A stretch of 64,000 nucleotides of DNA, from positions 5,768 through 69,767 of the forward strand of contig JBELHA010000005.1 of NCBI GenBank assembly GCA_042091695.1, in the 5' to 3' direction. The DNA is from Flavicella sp042091695. GTDB lineage: Bacteria; Bacteroidota; Bacteroidia; Flavobacteriales; Flavobacteriaceae. A program made the translations under genes and the position numbers. Shown piece by piece: positions 26,068 through 34,344 of this stretch (positions are counted from its first letter, which is position 1; each line of letters starts with the position of its first letter). The notes beneath the pieces were generated by a model. It was not told the origin of the DNA, searched no databases, and saw only the letters and a list, made by a program, of their open reading frames with translations.

Positions 26068-28635
26068 TTAAAATATTTTTTTAAAAAGCTTTTTCGCTTC
26101 CTTTTCTAAGTCTTTCTTAGGTGCTGATTTTTCCCCCTTCTTTTTTCCTGTTACTTTTTCTAATATGCTATTGACAACCTTCTCTTTTTGACTGGCTACA
26201 ATCTGAGATGACAGTTTACTAATAGCTGTTTTGAAGTCAGGTTTGATACTTGGACTCGTCATACCACCTTCTATTTTAATCGTCAAAGGAATTGTAATTT
26301 TCTCTTTCTCTGCTTTAGACATACCTATCATAAGCTTGTCTGCGCTACTTCCGAGGTATGTTGCAGGTACGACTGCATTTAAGGTATAGTCCATCTTATT
26401 TTCAAAACTGTGAGAACCTCCTAATTCAATAGGGATATTATCATAATTTGCAACCTTGAAAGGTTTGAAGATTACCTTGCTGTTCTCAAAAGTTAGAAAT
26501 GCCTTTATTTTGTCAATGTTGATTTTGGACAGGTCTATAAAAGCTACATTGCTATCCAATTGAGCTAAGGTTTTTGATTTTTCTGTGTCAATTTCGGTCA
26601 CTTCAACATCAGCCACTGCATTTCCAGTGATGTTTTTTGTGTCCGGAAACAATTCTTTATCCAAGTTTCCTTTCATTTTAAAAGAAGACGACATAGTACC
26701 ACTAACAGCATTTGCAAATGGGGCTATTGATGATACCAATTCCAAAGAATTAAATGCATCGGCAATTCTTATATTTTTAAACTGCATGTCCATATCAAAT
26801 ACACTTGGAGTTAGGGCAGTATCTACAGTTCCATTCAAACTTATTTTTCCATTAAAAATAGTTGCTTTTGTGTTTTTAAAAATTGCTACTTGATCTTTAA
26901 TACTTAAGGTTCCTTCTAGCTCTTTTAATTCCAAATTGTCATAGGATACACTTGCAGCTTTTACCTGTGCTGTAATGTCAATTTTTGCAGGAATACGAAG
27001 CTGTTCAAGAGCAATTGTATCTACTTTGACTTCGGTTGCTACTGCTGTTATTGTGTCAGAGGAAGCGCTTAAAAAATCACTAGCAAGAAATTTATTGGAG
27101 CGCATATCAAATTTCCCTTTTAAATCTTCATTAGCAAATGCAAATTCCAATAAATTACTAAGAGTTCCGGTCATCGAAAGATCACTTTTATGAGTGCTAA
27201 GTTCTAGTCTATTTACAGCAACAGCTTTTGTAGAAAAATCTAGTTGTGCAGTTTCTATTTCAATAGGGTAGGGGAATAAATCGGTCTCTAAATGAAATTG
27301 ATCTAATGTTGCATTTCCTTGGTTATAGATATTTTTGTAATTGTGTTTTTCTATATCGTTTTGAGTAAATGCAGTTTCCAAATAGACATTCAGTATTCCT
27401 TTAAAGTCATACTCTAAAGGTATAGGATATGCTTCACTCAAATTATCTAGATTGATTTTTCCTTCAAATTTAGCTTTAACTGTTGGGTTCGTTGTTGGCT
27501 TAGATATATGTGTACTTGCTTTGAAAATATCATTGTCTATTTGAAATTCAAATGTGTTTATAGCTATTTGAGTATCGTCGATCTTCCCTGTTTTATTGTA
27601 TATTTTAGTATCTATTGTAATATGATCTACTGCTTTTGGCAATTCAGGGTATTGAAAGAAAGCGTCATTAGTTTGTATGTGGAAGTTAAATTTTGGGATT
27701 GTATTTTCAGTATATTTTCCTTTAAGATTACCTTTGAAATCGAGTGCGCCTTTAGCTTTTACAGTTTCAAAGTTTGAAGTATAGGCACCCGGAATTAGGG
27801 AGAGTAAACTTTTGAATTTGGACTGTTCAACATCAAAGGTAAGGTCCATGTCAAAACCTTCTGCAATAGGTTGCATAAAACCATTAAAATACAACTTGAT
27901 GTCATTTAAGTTTGCGTGATTTTCATCTAGTGCAATTTTCTGTGTCTCAAGGTTCAGCTTGAGTGCAGCCAACCAGTCAAAGGACACTTTGTTTAAGTAT
28001 CGAACTCCGTCATAACTCACGGATATTTCTTTGATATTTGTTTTCGTATCTATTGTAACATCATTGTTGTTTAAAATTGCATTACCTCGATGATTCAGAT
28101 TTGTGATTTCAGCAGAAGTATTCGCTGATTCATCCAAATATTTTAAATTGAAATTTATGACTTCGTAGCTTTCTATTTCAAAATAAAAATCACTTCCATC
28201 CTCATTTTCTTCTTTTGTTGTTTCCTCCGTAACTTCAGATGTTTTTTTTAGAATATTGTAATTTGAAACTCCTTTTTTGTTTGTTTTTAGGGTAGTGTAG
28301 AGGTCATTTATATCTATTGACTTTATGTGGTATTTTCCAGATATAAGATCTGTTATAGAGGTTGTAAGGTGTAATTTACCAATAGAGACTAAGGTGTCAT
28401 TTTCAAATGGCGCTCTGTTGCTAACATTGAAGTTTGTAACATTCAGGGATAAATTAGGAAAGTTTTCTATCAAACTGATGGAGACACTTTCAAATGCAAT
28501 AGCTGCATTGATACTTTTGTTCACCTCTACTTCAATACGTTCACTAATTTGTTTTTTGAAAAGTACCGGTATTGAAATTAACAATCCGAAACACAATATT
28601 AATAGGATACCGAAAAATTTGAAAGTCTTCTGCAT
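26068..28635 (-). CDS. AsmA-family protein
   Basis: Large envelope protein, 855 residues, with one N-terminal membrane anchor (about residues 6-26) and a long periplasmic beta-rich body. The AsmA signature is in the first 100 residues (ENFPNLSLNVTNFNVSN), and the C-terminal third has the typical repeating strands followed by GGMTSPSIKPDF and a Lys-rich end. AsmA-like proteins are thought to form hydrophobic grooves that move phospholipids between membranes; that role is known for relatives and inferred here. It stands alone between the Spy-like gene and the intergenic region before lysS. Confidence 0.9.
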   Translation of the reverse strand: MQKTFKFFGILLILCFGLLISIPVLFKKQISERIEVEVNKSINAAIAFESVSISLIENFPNLSLNVTNFNVSNRAPFENDTLVSIGKLHLTTSITDLISGKYHIKSIDINDLYTTLKTNKKGVSNYNILKKTSEVTEETTKEENEDGSDFYFEIESYEVINFNLKYLDESANTSAEITNLNHRGNAILNNNDVTIDTKTNIKEISVSYDGVRYLNKVSFDWLAALKLNLETQKIALDENHANLNDIKLYFNGFMQPIAEGFDMDLTFDVEQSKFKSLLSLIPGAYTSNFETVKAKGALDFKGNLKGKYTENTIPKFNFHIQTNDAFFQYPELPKAVDHITIDTKIYNKTGKIDDTQIAINTFEFQIDNDIFKASTHISKPTTNPTVKAKFEGKINLDNLSEAYPIPLEYDFKGILNVYLETAFTQNDIEKHNYKNIYNQGNATLDQFHLETDLFPYPIEIETAQLDFSTKAVAVNRLELSTHKSDLSMTGTLSNLLEFAFANEDLKGKFDMRSNKFLASDFLSASSDTITAVATEVKVDTIALEQLRIPAKIDITAQVKAASVSYDNLELKELEGTLSIKDQVAIFKNTKATIFNGKISLNGTVDTALTPSVFDMDMQFKNIRIADAFNSLELVSSIAPFANAVSGTMSSSFKMKGNLDKELFPDTKNITGNAVADVEVTEIDTEKSKTLAQLDSNVAFIDLSKINIDKIKAFLTFENSKVIFKPFKVANYDNIPIELGGSHSFENKMDYTLNAVVPATYLGSSADKLMIGMSKAEKEKITIPLTIKIEGGMTSPSIKPDFKTAISKLSSQIVASQKEKVVNSILEKVTGKKKGEKSAPKKDLEKEAKKLFKKIF

Positions 28636-28703
28636 AAATTAAGTTTTAGTATAAAAATACAACCAAATTTAGAAAATGAAACTAGAACCTTCTTTTTTTT
28701 AAT

Positions 28704-28736
28704 CAAAAAAAAACCCACTCTAAAGAATAGAGTGGG
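28704..28736 (-). terminator. Strong intrinsic terminator
   Basis: Nine-base perfect stem CCCACTCTA/TAGAGTGGG (28714-28722 and 28728-28736), loop of five, and nine T on the minus strand. It lies 350 bases past lysS, which already has a nearer terminator, so it probably ends a separate short transcript. Confidence 0.85.
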
Positions 28737-28777
28737 AAAATTGCTATGAAAAAGAAATTGGTGCTTGACACCAATCT
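28704..28777 (-). ncRNA. Candidate small RNA with two hairpins
   Basis: On the minus strand a TAnnTTTG box (TATATTTG 28789-28782) is followed within about ten bases by a perfect 7-base stem ATTGGTG/CACCAAT (28775-28769 and 28763-28757), a single-stranded linker, and a 9-base stem (28736-28728 with 28722-28714) ending in nine T. That is the size and layout of a 70-75 nt sRNA with its own terminator. No TTG is found at the expected upstream spacing, and lysS readthrough could also use the terminator, so the call is tentative. Family not recognised. Confidence 0.45.
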
Positions 28778-29029
28778 GTTACAAATATACATTATAACTA
28801 GTTAAATTTTTGTTATCATATGTTTATAAGTGTCTTGGTTGTTGTTATTTGACGCTCTTCTATCGATAAGTCGATTGTATTGATAGATAAGCAGTAAATA
28901 CACACTTTTATAAAGGTTTTGTAGCCTGTAATTAATATATATTTCTGTTCTTTTAAGACAAAAGAGAGTACTCTTTTATCCTTTTTCTTTTTTTTAAAAA
29001 TATGGGCTATTTATTTGGATTTTGTACAT

Positions 29030-29064
29030 AAAAAAACCAAAAAATCTTTCAATTTTTTGGTTTT
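29030..29064 (-). terminator. Intrinsic terminator of lysS
   Basis: AT-rich stem (AAAACCAAAAAAT 29033-29045 with ATTTTTTGGTTTT 29052-29064) with T on the minus strand, about 20 bases after the lysS stop. Confidence 0.75.
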
Positions 29065-29085
29065 AAATTATTTGTTGATATATGC

Positions 29086-30789
29086 TTAGTTTATCAAAAC
29101 AACGAAGAGTTCTTCTTCTTCTTTGTAAACTTTTACCAGATTGTTTTTAGTTAAGTTCTTCAAGGTTTTGTCCCATTTCTTGTTACTCAACCCTACTTGC
29201 TCTTTTAGCTTACTCAAAACTATTTTTTCTTCTTTTTCAAGAATTGAAATTATATTTTTTTCATCTGGGTTTAATTCAATAGAAGGAGCTTTTTTCTCAG
29301 GTCGCATTTGAGGGAAAAAGAGTACTTCTTGAATAGAGCTATTATTAGTCATCAGCATTACCAATCTATCAATACCGATTCCAATTCCTGAAGTAGGAGG
29401 CATCCCGTATTCTAAAGAACGTATAAAATCATGATCGATAAACATCGCTTCATCATCTCCCTTTTCGGAGAGTTTTAATTGGTCTTCAAATCTTTCTTTT
29501 TGATCGATAGGGTCGTTTAGCTCAGAATAAGCATTGGCCAATTCTTTTCCATTGACCATCAGTTCAAATCTTTCAGTAAGGTCTTTGTTGTCTCTGTGTT
29601 CTTTAGTCAGAGGACTCATTTCCTTCGGATAGTCAGTAATAAAAGTTGGTTGAATATAATGGTGTTCACATTTTTCTCCAAACAACTCATCGATTAGTTT
29701 TCCTACTCCCATACTTTCATCGACAGGAATATCAACTTTTCTACATACTTCTTTTAGTTCCTCTTCATTCATACCAGCAACATCGAATCCTGTGTGTATT
29801 TTAATTGCTTCTAGTATAGGAACTCGAGGATATGGTGCTTTAAAATCAATAGTGTTTTCTCCAACTGATACTTCAGAATTTCCGTTTGAATCAACAGCAA
29901 CTTTTTCAAGTAATTGCTCCGTCATGTCCATCATCCAGTGGTAGTCTTTGTATGCTACATACAATTCCATTACTGTAAATTCTGGATTGTGTGTTCTGTC
30001 CATTCCTTCATTCCTAAAATCTTTAGCGAATTCATAAACAGCATCAAATCCACCAACAATCAATCTTTTTAAATACAATTCATTGGCAATTCTCAAATAC
30101 AAAGGAATGTCTAGTGCATTGTGGTGTGTCATGAAAGGACGCGCAGAGGCTCCTCCTGGAATGGGTTGTAATACTGGTGTCTCTACTTCTAAGTAGTTAC
30201 GTTCATTAAAAAATTGTCGTATAGAATTTGTAATTTTTGTTCTCTTAAGAAAAGTTTCCTTTACATGATCATTTACAATCAAATCTACATAACGTTGTCT
30301 GTATCTCAACTCAGGATCGCTAAAGGCATCGTAAACTTTACCGTCAGCATCAGTCTTAACAACAGGTAGGGGTCTCAAAGATTTTGAAAGTAAAACCAAT
30401 TCTGTAACATTTACAGAGACCTCTCCTACTTTTGTTTTAAAAACATCTCCTTTTATTCCAATAATATCACCGATGTCCAATAATTTTTTAAAGACATTGT
30501 TGTACATCATCTTGTCTTCACCTGGTGCAATTTCATCTCTGTTGACATACAATTGCATACGAGCAGTACTGTCTTTAATTTCAGCAAAAGATGCTTTTCC
30601 CATAAGTCTCTTAGACATCATTCTCCCAGAAATAATCACTTCCTTTCCTTCAAAGCTTTCAAATTTTTCTAACAACTGTTTGACAGTTGCTGTTGTTTTA
30701 AATTCTTCTGCAGGATATGGATTGATACCTAAATCGCGTAATTTCTGAAGAGATTCTCTTCTAACAATTTCTTGTTCTGATAATTGCAT
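29086..30789 (-). CDS. lysS: Lysyl-tRNA synthetase, class II
   Basis: Charges tRNA-Lys. The 567 residues show an N-terminal OB-fold anticodon-binding domain (about 50-160, VIISGRMMSKRLMGKASFAEI), and a class II catalytic domain with motif 2 FRNEGMDRTHNPEFT near 263-277 and motif 3 GIGIGIDRLVMLM near 475. Bacterial LysS is usually about 500 residues. Here about 65 extra residues at the C-terminus (after the PQMRPEKK segment) look like a small winged-helix domain (IISILEKEEKIVLSKLKEQV), a feature I recall from flavobacterial LysRS. A TAnnTTTG box on the minus strand (30841-30834) lies 45 bases upstream. Confidence 0.97.
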   Translation of the reverse strand: MQLSEQEIVRRESLQKLRDLGINPYPAEEFKTTATVKQLLEKFESFEGKEVIISGRMMSKRLMGKASFAEIKDSTARMQLYVNRDEIAPGEDKMMYNNVFKKLLDIGDIIGIKGDVFKTKVGEVSVNVTELVLLSKSLRPLPVVKTDADGKVYDAFSDPELRYRQRYVDLIVNDHVKETFLKRTKITNSIRQFFNERNYLEVETPVLQPIPGGASARPFMTHHNALDIPLYLRIANELYLKRLIVGGFDAVYEFAKDFRNEGMDRTHNPEFTVMELYVAYKDYHWMMDMTEQLLEKVAVDSNGNSEVSVGENTIDFKAPYPRVPILEAIKIHTGFDVAGMNEEELKEVCRKVDIPVDESMGVGKLIDELFGEKCEHHYIQPTFITDYPKEMSPLTKEHRDNKDLTERFELMVNGKELANAYSELNDPIDQKERFEDQLKLSEKGDDEAMFIDHDFIRSLEYGMPPTSGIGIGIDRLVMLMTNNSSIQEVLFFPQMRPEKKAPSIELNPDEKNIISILEKEEKIVLSKLKEQVGLSNKKWDKTLKNLTKNNLVKVYKEEEELFVVLIN

Positions 30790-30873
30790 GGGATTTTTAA
30801 TTTAATGAAGATTATATAGCGTGCAAAGATACTTAATGAATTTGTAGCCCTAAAATAAAATAGTAAAAATTTA

Positions 30874-30902
30874 TTGCTTTACAGAAACTTAGTGTATATT
30901 TG
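30874..30902 (+). promoter_or_regulatory. Promoter of the candidate small RNA
   Basis: TTG (30874-30876), 18-base spacer, TATATTTG (30895-30902): a full match to the flavobacterial TTG/TAnnTTTG promoter. No plus-strand protein gene follows; both neighbours lie on the minus strand. Confidence 0.65.
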
Positions 30903-30906
30903 CTTA

Positions 30907-31004
30907 TTGTTTAACGACAATGTGTTGTTTGTCACTTTAGCAAAAGTGTCTCGGTTTTTGTTGAAACCAGTGGAAAGCTTCCCTTATAGGGTTGCTTTTT
31001 TTTT
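30907..31004 (+). ncRNA. Candidate structured small RNA, about 97 nt
   Basis: Starts just downstream of a consensus promoter and ends at an intrinsic terminator. Three hairpins are visible before the terminator. The first is AACGACA/TGTTGTT (30913-30919 and 30923-30929, one G-T pair). The second is CACTTT/AAAGTG (30933-30938 and 30943-30948, loop AGCA). The third is GGTTT/AAACC (30953-30957 and 30964-30968). The terminator hairpin does not have T on the minus strand, so it cannot be explained as the end of the convergent DUF456 gene. Length and phylum would allow a 6S-Flavo type RNA, but I cannot confirm that family, and neither an SRP RNA tetraloop region nor a tmRNA is seen. Confidence 0.6.
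30974..31004 (+). terminator. Intrinsic terminator of the candidate small RNA
   Basis: Stem AAAGC-TT-CCC / GGG-TT-GCTTT (30974-30983 and 30989-30998) with a T-T internal loop, followed by nine consecutive T (30996-31004) on the plus strand. Confidence 0.7.
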
Positions 31005-31006
31005 GT

Positions 31007-31510
31007 CTAAAAGTCAAGTAGTACACTTTTGTATTGCCAAATACGATCAAAGTACGCTATGGCAAAATAGATACTCACACCTAATTTTAGTCCTGTTGAG
31101 AAAATAAAACCTAAAAAGGTTCCAAATGCTATTTTTAAGGCTCTTTTTGTATTGCTTGGGTCTATGCTGTATTCTCCGATAAATGCACCCAAAAAAGGGC
31201 CTAAAATAATTCCTAAAGGACCAAAGAAAATACCCACAAGCATTCCTATTGTACTTCCCCAAACTCCTCTTTTGGATCCTCCATATTTTTTAGCAAATAA
31301 TGAAGGAAAAGTATAGTCTAATACCGTTACTATAATTGCAATAAAAAAGGTACTCCATAAAAATAGTGAACTTATAGAAATACGATCACTTATTTCGAGA
31401 CAGAGTATTCCAATCCAACCAATAGGAGGTCCTGGTAAGACAGGTACTACTGATCCAATTATTCCAAATACTATTGCTAAAATCCCAATACTTAATATGA
31501 TTATATCCAT
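31007..31510 (-). CDS. DUF456 family membrane protein
   Basis: 167-residue polytopic membrane protein with glycine-rich helices. The DUF456 pattern is clear: GSVVPVLPGPPIGWIGIL near residue 20-37, the middle segment VLDYTFPSLFAKKYGGSKRG at about 63-83, and IGMLVGIFFGPLGIILGPFLGAFIGE at about 87-112. Four to five hydrophobic segments. Function unknown. It is divergent from the TonB-domain lipoprotein gene at 31596. Confidence 0.9.
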   Translation of the reverse strand: MDIIILSIGILAIVFGIIGSVVPVLPGPPIGWIGILCLEISDRISISSLFLWSTFFIAIIVTVLDYTFPSLFAKKYGGSKRGVWGSTIGMLVGIFFGPLGIILGPFLGAFIGEYSIDPSNTKRALKIAFGTFLGFIFSTGLKLGVSIYFAIAYFDRIWQYKSVLLDF

Positions 31511-31595
31511 ACTCCAAATGTATGTGTTTTTGTGGAATTGATCTTTTTTTGTTTCATAAATAAATATCGTATTTTACGCATTCATACAATATTAG

Positions 31596-32075
31596 ATGCA
31601 GCTAAAAAATTTCTTTATAATTTTTATATTTCTCGGGCTTCTTTCTTGTGATTTTCTAAAAGAAAATTTGTTTACAGAATCTCAAACTATTTCTGTAGAT
31701 ACGATAATAGACTTGTCTTCTGTCGATGTATATCCATCATTTCCTGCCTGTGATTCTTTGATTGACTCAAAGCTAATCAATGCTTGTTTCAAAATACAAA
31801 TACATCAATATTTATCCAAAGAACTGAGTACGCAGATATTTAATACTACAGAATATATTGACGACACAATTCAGGTACGACTTTTAGTAAACGCATACGG
31901 GAAAACCGAATTACTAGGGTTAAATACACCCCCTAAAATACAAAAAACACTGCCTAGTTTAGACAGTGTTATTCGTGAAAGTTTTCAAAATATACCTAGA
32001 ATACGACCTGCTTTAAAGCGTGGTGTACCAGTCTCAGTTATGTACAACCTACCGATTGTAGTAAAAACGAACTAA
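31596..32075 (+). CDS. Lipoprotein with TonB C-terminal-like domain
   Basis: 159 residues. Lipoprotein signal ending at Cys18 (GLLSC). The mature part has the pattern YPSFPACDSL, a central strand VRLLVNAYGKTELL, and the end VIRESFQNIPRIRPALKRGVPVSVMYNLPI. This matches the TonB C-terminal fold as found in Bacteroidota energy transducers (the P-P-A-x-x-x-G-x-P-V pattern). It has no membrane anchor plus proline-rich spacer, so it is unlikely to be a working TonB. It ends four bases from the convergent obg stop. Confidence 0.7.
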   Translation: MQLKNFFIIFIFLGLLSCDFLKENLFTESQTISVDTIIDLSSVDVYPSFPACDSLIDSKLINACFKIQIHQYLSKELSTQIFNTTEYIDDTIQVRLLVNAYGKTELLGLNTPPKIQKTLPSLDSVIRESFQNIPRIRPALKRGVPVSVMYNLPIVVKTN

Positions 32076-32079
32076 ATTT

Positions 32080-33069
32080 TTAATTTAAAAGTTTCCAAAT
32101 TTCATCCTTCAATTCGACAAGTCCTATCTGAGCCACAGAAGAAAAGAATAAAGTTTTGATTCCTTCTGGAAGTTCTTTCTTGATTTCCTCTTTCAACTCG
32201 TCATCGAGCATGTCACACTTTGAAATTCCTAGGAGTCTTTCTTTATCGAGCAATTCAGGGTTGTGTTTTTTCAATTCATTGATAAGAATTGCATATTCGT
32301 CTTTGATATTGTCTGCATCAGCAGGTATCATAAACAGCAAGGCTGAATTTCTTTCAATATGTCTCAAAAATCGATGTCCAAGACCTTTTCCCTCTGAGGC
32401 ACCTTCAATGATACCAGGTATATCAGCCATTACAAAACTTTGGTGATTTCTGTAGTCTACAATCCCAAGATTTGGTTTCAAGGTTGTAAATGCGTAGTCA
32501 GCAATTTTGGGTTTTGCTGCAGTTATTGCAGCCAATAATGTTGATTTACCAGCATTCGGAAATCCAACCAAACCAATATCAGCCAATAATTTTAGTTCAA
32601 TTTGGAACCAACCTTCTTCGCCAGGCATTCCAGGTTGAGCATATCTTGGAGTTTGGTTTGTAGATGATCTAAAGTTCCAGTTTCCTAATCCACCCATTCC
32701 ACCTTTGGCAAGTATAATCTCTTCGTTATGCTCGGTGATCTCAAACAAAATTTCTTGAGTTTCAACATCTCTCACAATTGTTCCCAAGGGAACTTCCACA
32801 TACTTATCTGCTCCATCCTTACCGGTACTTCTACTTTTAGCACCATGACCACCATGATCCGCTCTCGAATGTTTTAAGAACCGAAGGTGGTGCAAGGTCC
32901 ACATTTCTTTATTTCCTTTTATAATAATATGTCCACCACGGCCACCATCTCCACCATCAGGTCCCCCTTTGGTTATAAACTTCTCTCTATGCAAGTGCGT
33001 AGAACCACCACCTCCATCTCCTGATGCAGCGTATATTTTTATATAGTCAATAAAATTTCCTTCTGTCAT
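32080..33069 (-). CDS. obg: GTPase Obg/CgtA
   Basis: Essential ribosome-associated GTPase for 50S assembly. The 329 residues begin with the glycine-rich Obg fold (SGDGGGGSTHLHREKF and GPDGGDGGRGGHI), followed by the G domain: G1 GFPNAGKSTLL near 165, switch TTLKPNLG, G3 ADIPGIIEGA, and G4 SKCD near 283. No C-terminal OCT extension. It is the distal gene of the hpt-adk-obg group on the minus strand, 72 bases after adk. Confidence 0.97.
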   Translation of the reverse strand: MTEGNFIDYIKIYAASGDGGGGSTHLHREKFITKGGPDGGDGGRGGHIIIKGNKEMWTLHHLRFLKHSRADHGGHGAKSRSTGKDGADKYVEVPLGTIVRDVETQEILFEITEHNEEIILAKGGMGGLGNWNFRSSTNQTPRYAQPGMPGEEGWFQIELKLLADIGLVGFPNAGKSTLLAAITAAKPKIADYAFTTLKPNLGIVDYRNHQSFVMADIPGIIEGASEGKGLGHRFLRHIERNSALLFMIPADADNIKDEYAILINELKKHNPELLDKERLLGISKCDMLDDELKEEIKKELPEGIKTLFFSSVAQIGLVELKDEIWKLLN

Positions 33070-33141
33070 GACCTTTTGTTTTTAGTTGCTATTGCTGCTT
33101 TGAACTAGCATTTATATTTCTAACTTGACAAGAAATTGTTG

Positions 33142-33717
33142 TTATTTCAACGTATCTATAACTTTAGAAATCAATTGTGTAATATCATCTATAGATCCAA
33201 CACCATTGATACCAAAGTATTTATCCTGCTTTTCGTAATAGTCTTTAACGATGGCAGTTTTTGTGTTGTATTCGTTGAATCTATTTCTAATTTTAGATTC
33301 ATCTTGATCGTCGGAACGTCCACTTACTTCACCTCTTTTTAAAAGACGTGTTACCAAAATATCCTCTTCTACTTCCAATGCAATCATAGCATTGATACTA
33401 GCTCCTTTTTCATTTAAAAAAGCATCTAAAGCCATTGCCTGAGATTCTGTACGAGGAAAACCATCAAAAATAAATCCTTTTGCAGCTTTGTTTTTTTCTA
33501 CTTCCGCTTTTAACATGTCAATGGTTACAGCATCGGGCACCAAGCTACCATTGTCAATATACGATTTTGCAAGCACACCAAGCTCAGTTGCATTTTTAAT
33601 ATTGTAACGAAATACATCTCCTGTTGAGATATGAACTAATTCATAGGTATCTTTTAATACATCTGCTTGTGTACCTTTCCCTGCACCTGGAGGGCCGAAT
33701 AAAACGATATTCTTCAT
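33142..33717 (-). CDS. adk: Adenylate kinase
   Basis: Interconverts ATP+AMP and 2 ADP. The 191-residue protein has the P-loop GPPGAGKGTQA at residues 7-17, the AMP-site DGFPRTESQA near 84-93, and a short LID region (RLLKRGEVSGRSDD) without zinc-binding cysteines, as in short bacterial forms. It starts eight bases after hpt. Some Bacteroidota carry hpt and adk fused; here they are separate but closely spaced. Confidence 0.97.
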   Translation of the reverse strand: MKNIVLFGPPGAGKGTQADVLKDTYELVHISTGDVFRYNIKNATELGVLAKSYIDNGSLVPDAVTIDMLKAEVEKNKAAKGFIFDGFPRTESQAMALDAFLNEKGASINAMIALEVEEDILVTRLLKRGEVSGRSDDQDESKIRNRFNEYNTKTAIVKDYYEKQDKYFGINGVGSIDDITQLISKVIDTLK

Positions 33718-33725
33718 TTTTGTTG

Positions 33726-34256
33726 TTAATTAGATAATTTATATATGTCTGATAGGTTTCTTCCTAATCCGTCGTAATCTAAGCCATAGCCCAAAATAAA
33801 TTCATCGGGTATTTCCATCCCTATATAATCTATTTTTAACTCTTTATCAAACACCGATGGTTTGAAGAACAGGGTCGCTATTTTTAATGTTTTTATGTCC
33901 TCGGTTTCTAATATCTCATAGATTTTCTCAAGGGTGTTTCCAGTATCTACAATGTCCTCCAAAACTACTACAGTTCGACCTTTCAAATCTTCATTTAATC
34001 CCAATAGTTGATTTACATTTCCTGTAGATGTTGTTTTTTCGTAAGAGGCCATTTTTACAAATGAAATTTCACATTCAGAAGTATAGGCTTTCATAAAGTC
34101 AGCACAAAACATAAAAGATCCATTTAAGACTCCTATGAATAAAGGTGTTTCTCCACCTAAGTCTTTTTCAATTGCAATAGCGATATTTTCAACTGCTTTT
34201 TGAATTTGTACTTTGTCTATATAAGGTTCAAAGTGTTTGTCTCCTACTTGTAACAT
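33726..34256 (-). CDS. hpt: Hypoxanthine phosphoribosyltransferase
   Basis: Purine salvage enzyme converting hypoxanthine (and often guanine) to IMP/GMP with PRPP. The 176 residues show the PRPP-binding motif VVVLEDIVDTGNTL near 94-107 and the purine-contacting end ELKIDYIGMEIPDEFILGYGLD. Length is normal. First gene of hpt-adk-obg; separated from secDF by a terminator. Confidence 0.96.
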   Translation of the reverse strand: MLQVGDKHFEPYIDKVQIQKAVENIAIAIEKDLGGETPLFIGVLNGSFMFCADFMKAYTSECEISFVKMASYEKTTSTGNVNQLLGLNEDLKGRTVVVLEDIVDTGNTLEKIYEILETEDIKTLKIATLFFKPSVFDKELKIDYIGMEIPDEFILGYGLDYDGLGRNLSDIYKLSN

Positions 34257-34288
34257 TTCTTCTTTGTTTTGATATATTTAAAGAACTG

Positions 34289-34324
34289 AAAAACCGTCCT
34301 CCAAACTGATTGGAGGACGGTTTA
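34289..34324 (-). terminator. Intrinsic terminator of secDF
   Basis: Fourteen-base perfect stem (34291-34304 with 34310-34323, core ACCGTCCTCC/GGAGGACGGT) with loop of five and a short T run on the minus strand, 22 bases after the secDF stop. Confidence 0.88.
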
Positions 34325-34344
34325 CCATTTTTATCTGGTATATA

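Larger units (their letters stand above)
28636..29085. other. 450-base intergenic region between asmA-like gene and lysS
   Basis: No protein gene. It holds a candidate small RNA unit (28704-28789, minus), a 9-base stem (CTATCGATA 28860-28868 with TATTGATAG 28878-28886, one wobble), a hairpin AAAAGAG/CTCTTTT (28960-28977) followed on the plus strand by a T-rich stretch, and the lysS terminator (29030-29064). Confidence 0.7.

Noticed and set aside
28746..28805. 19-codon plus-strand mini frame beginning MKKKLVLDTN
   Set aside because: It overlaps the hairpins of the candidate small RNA on the other strand, has no promoter and no family match; likely chance.
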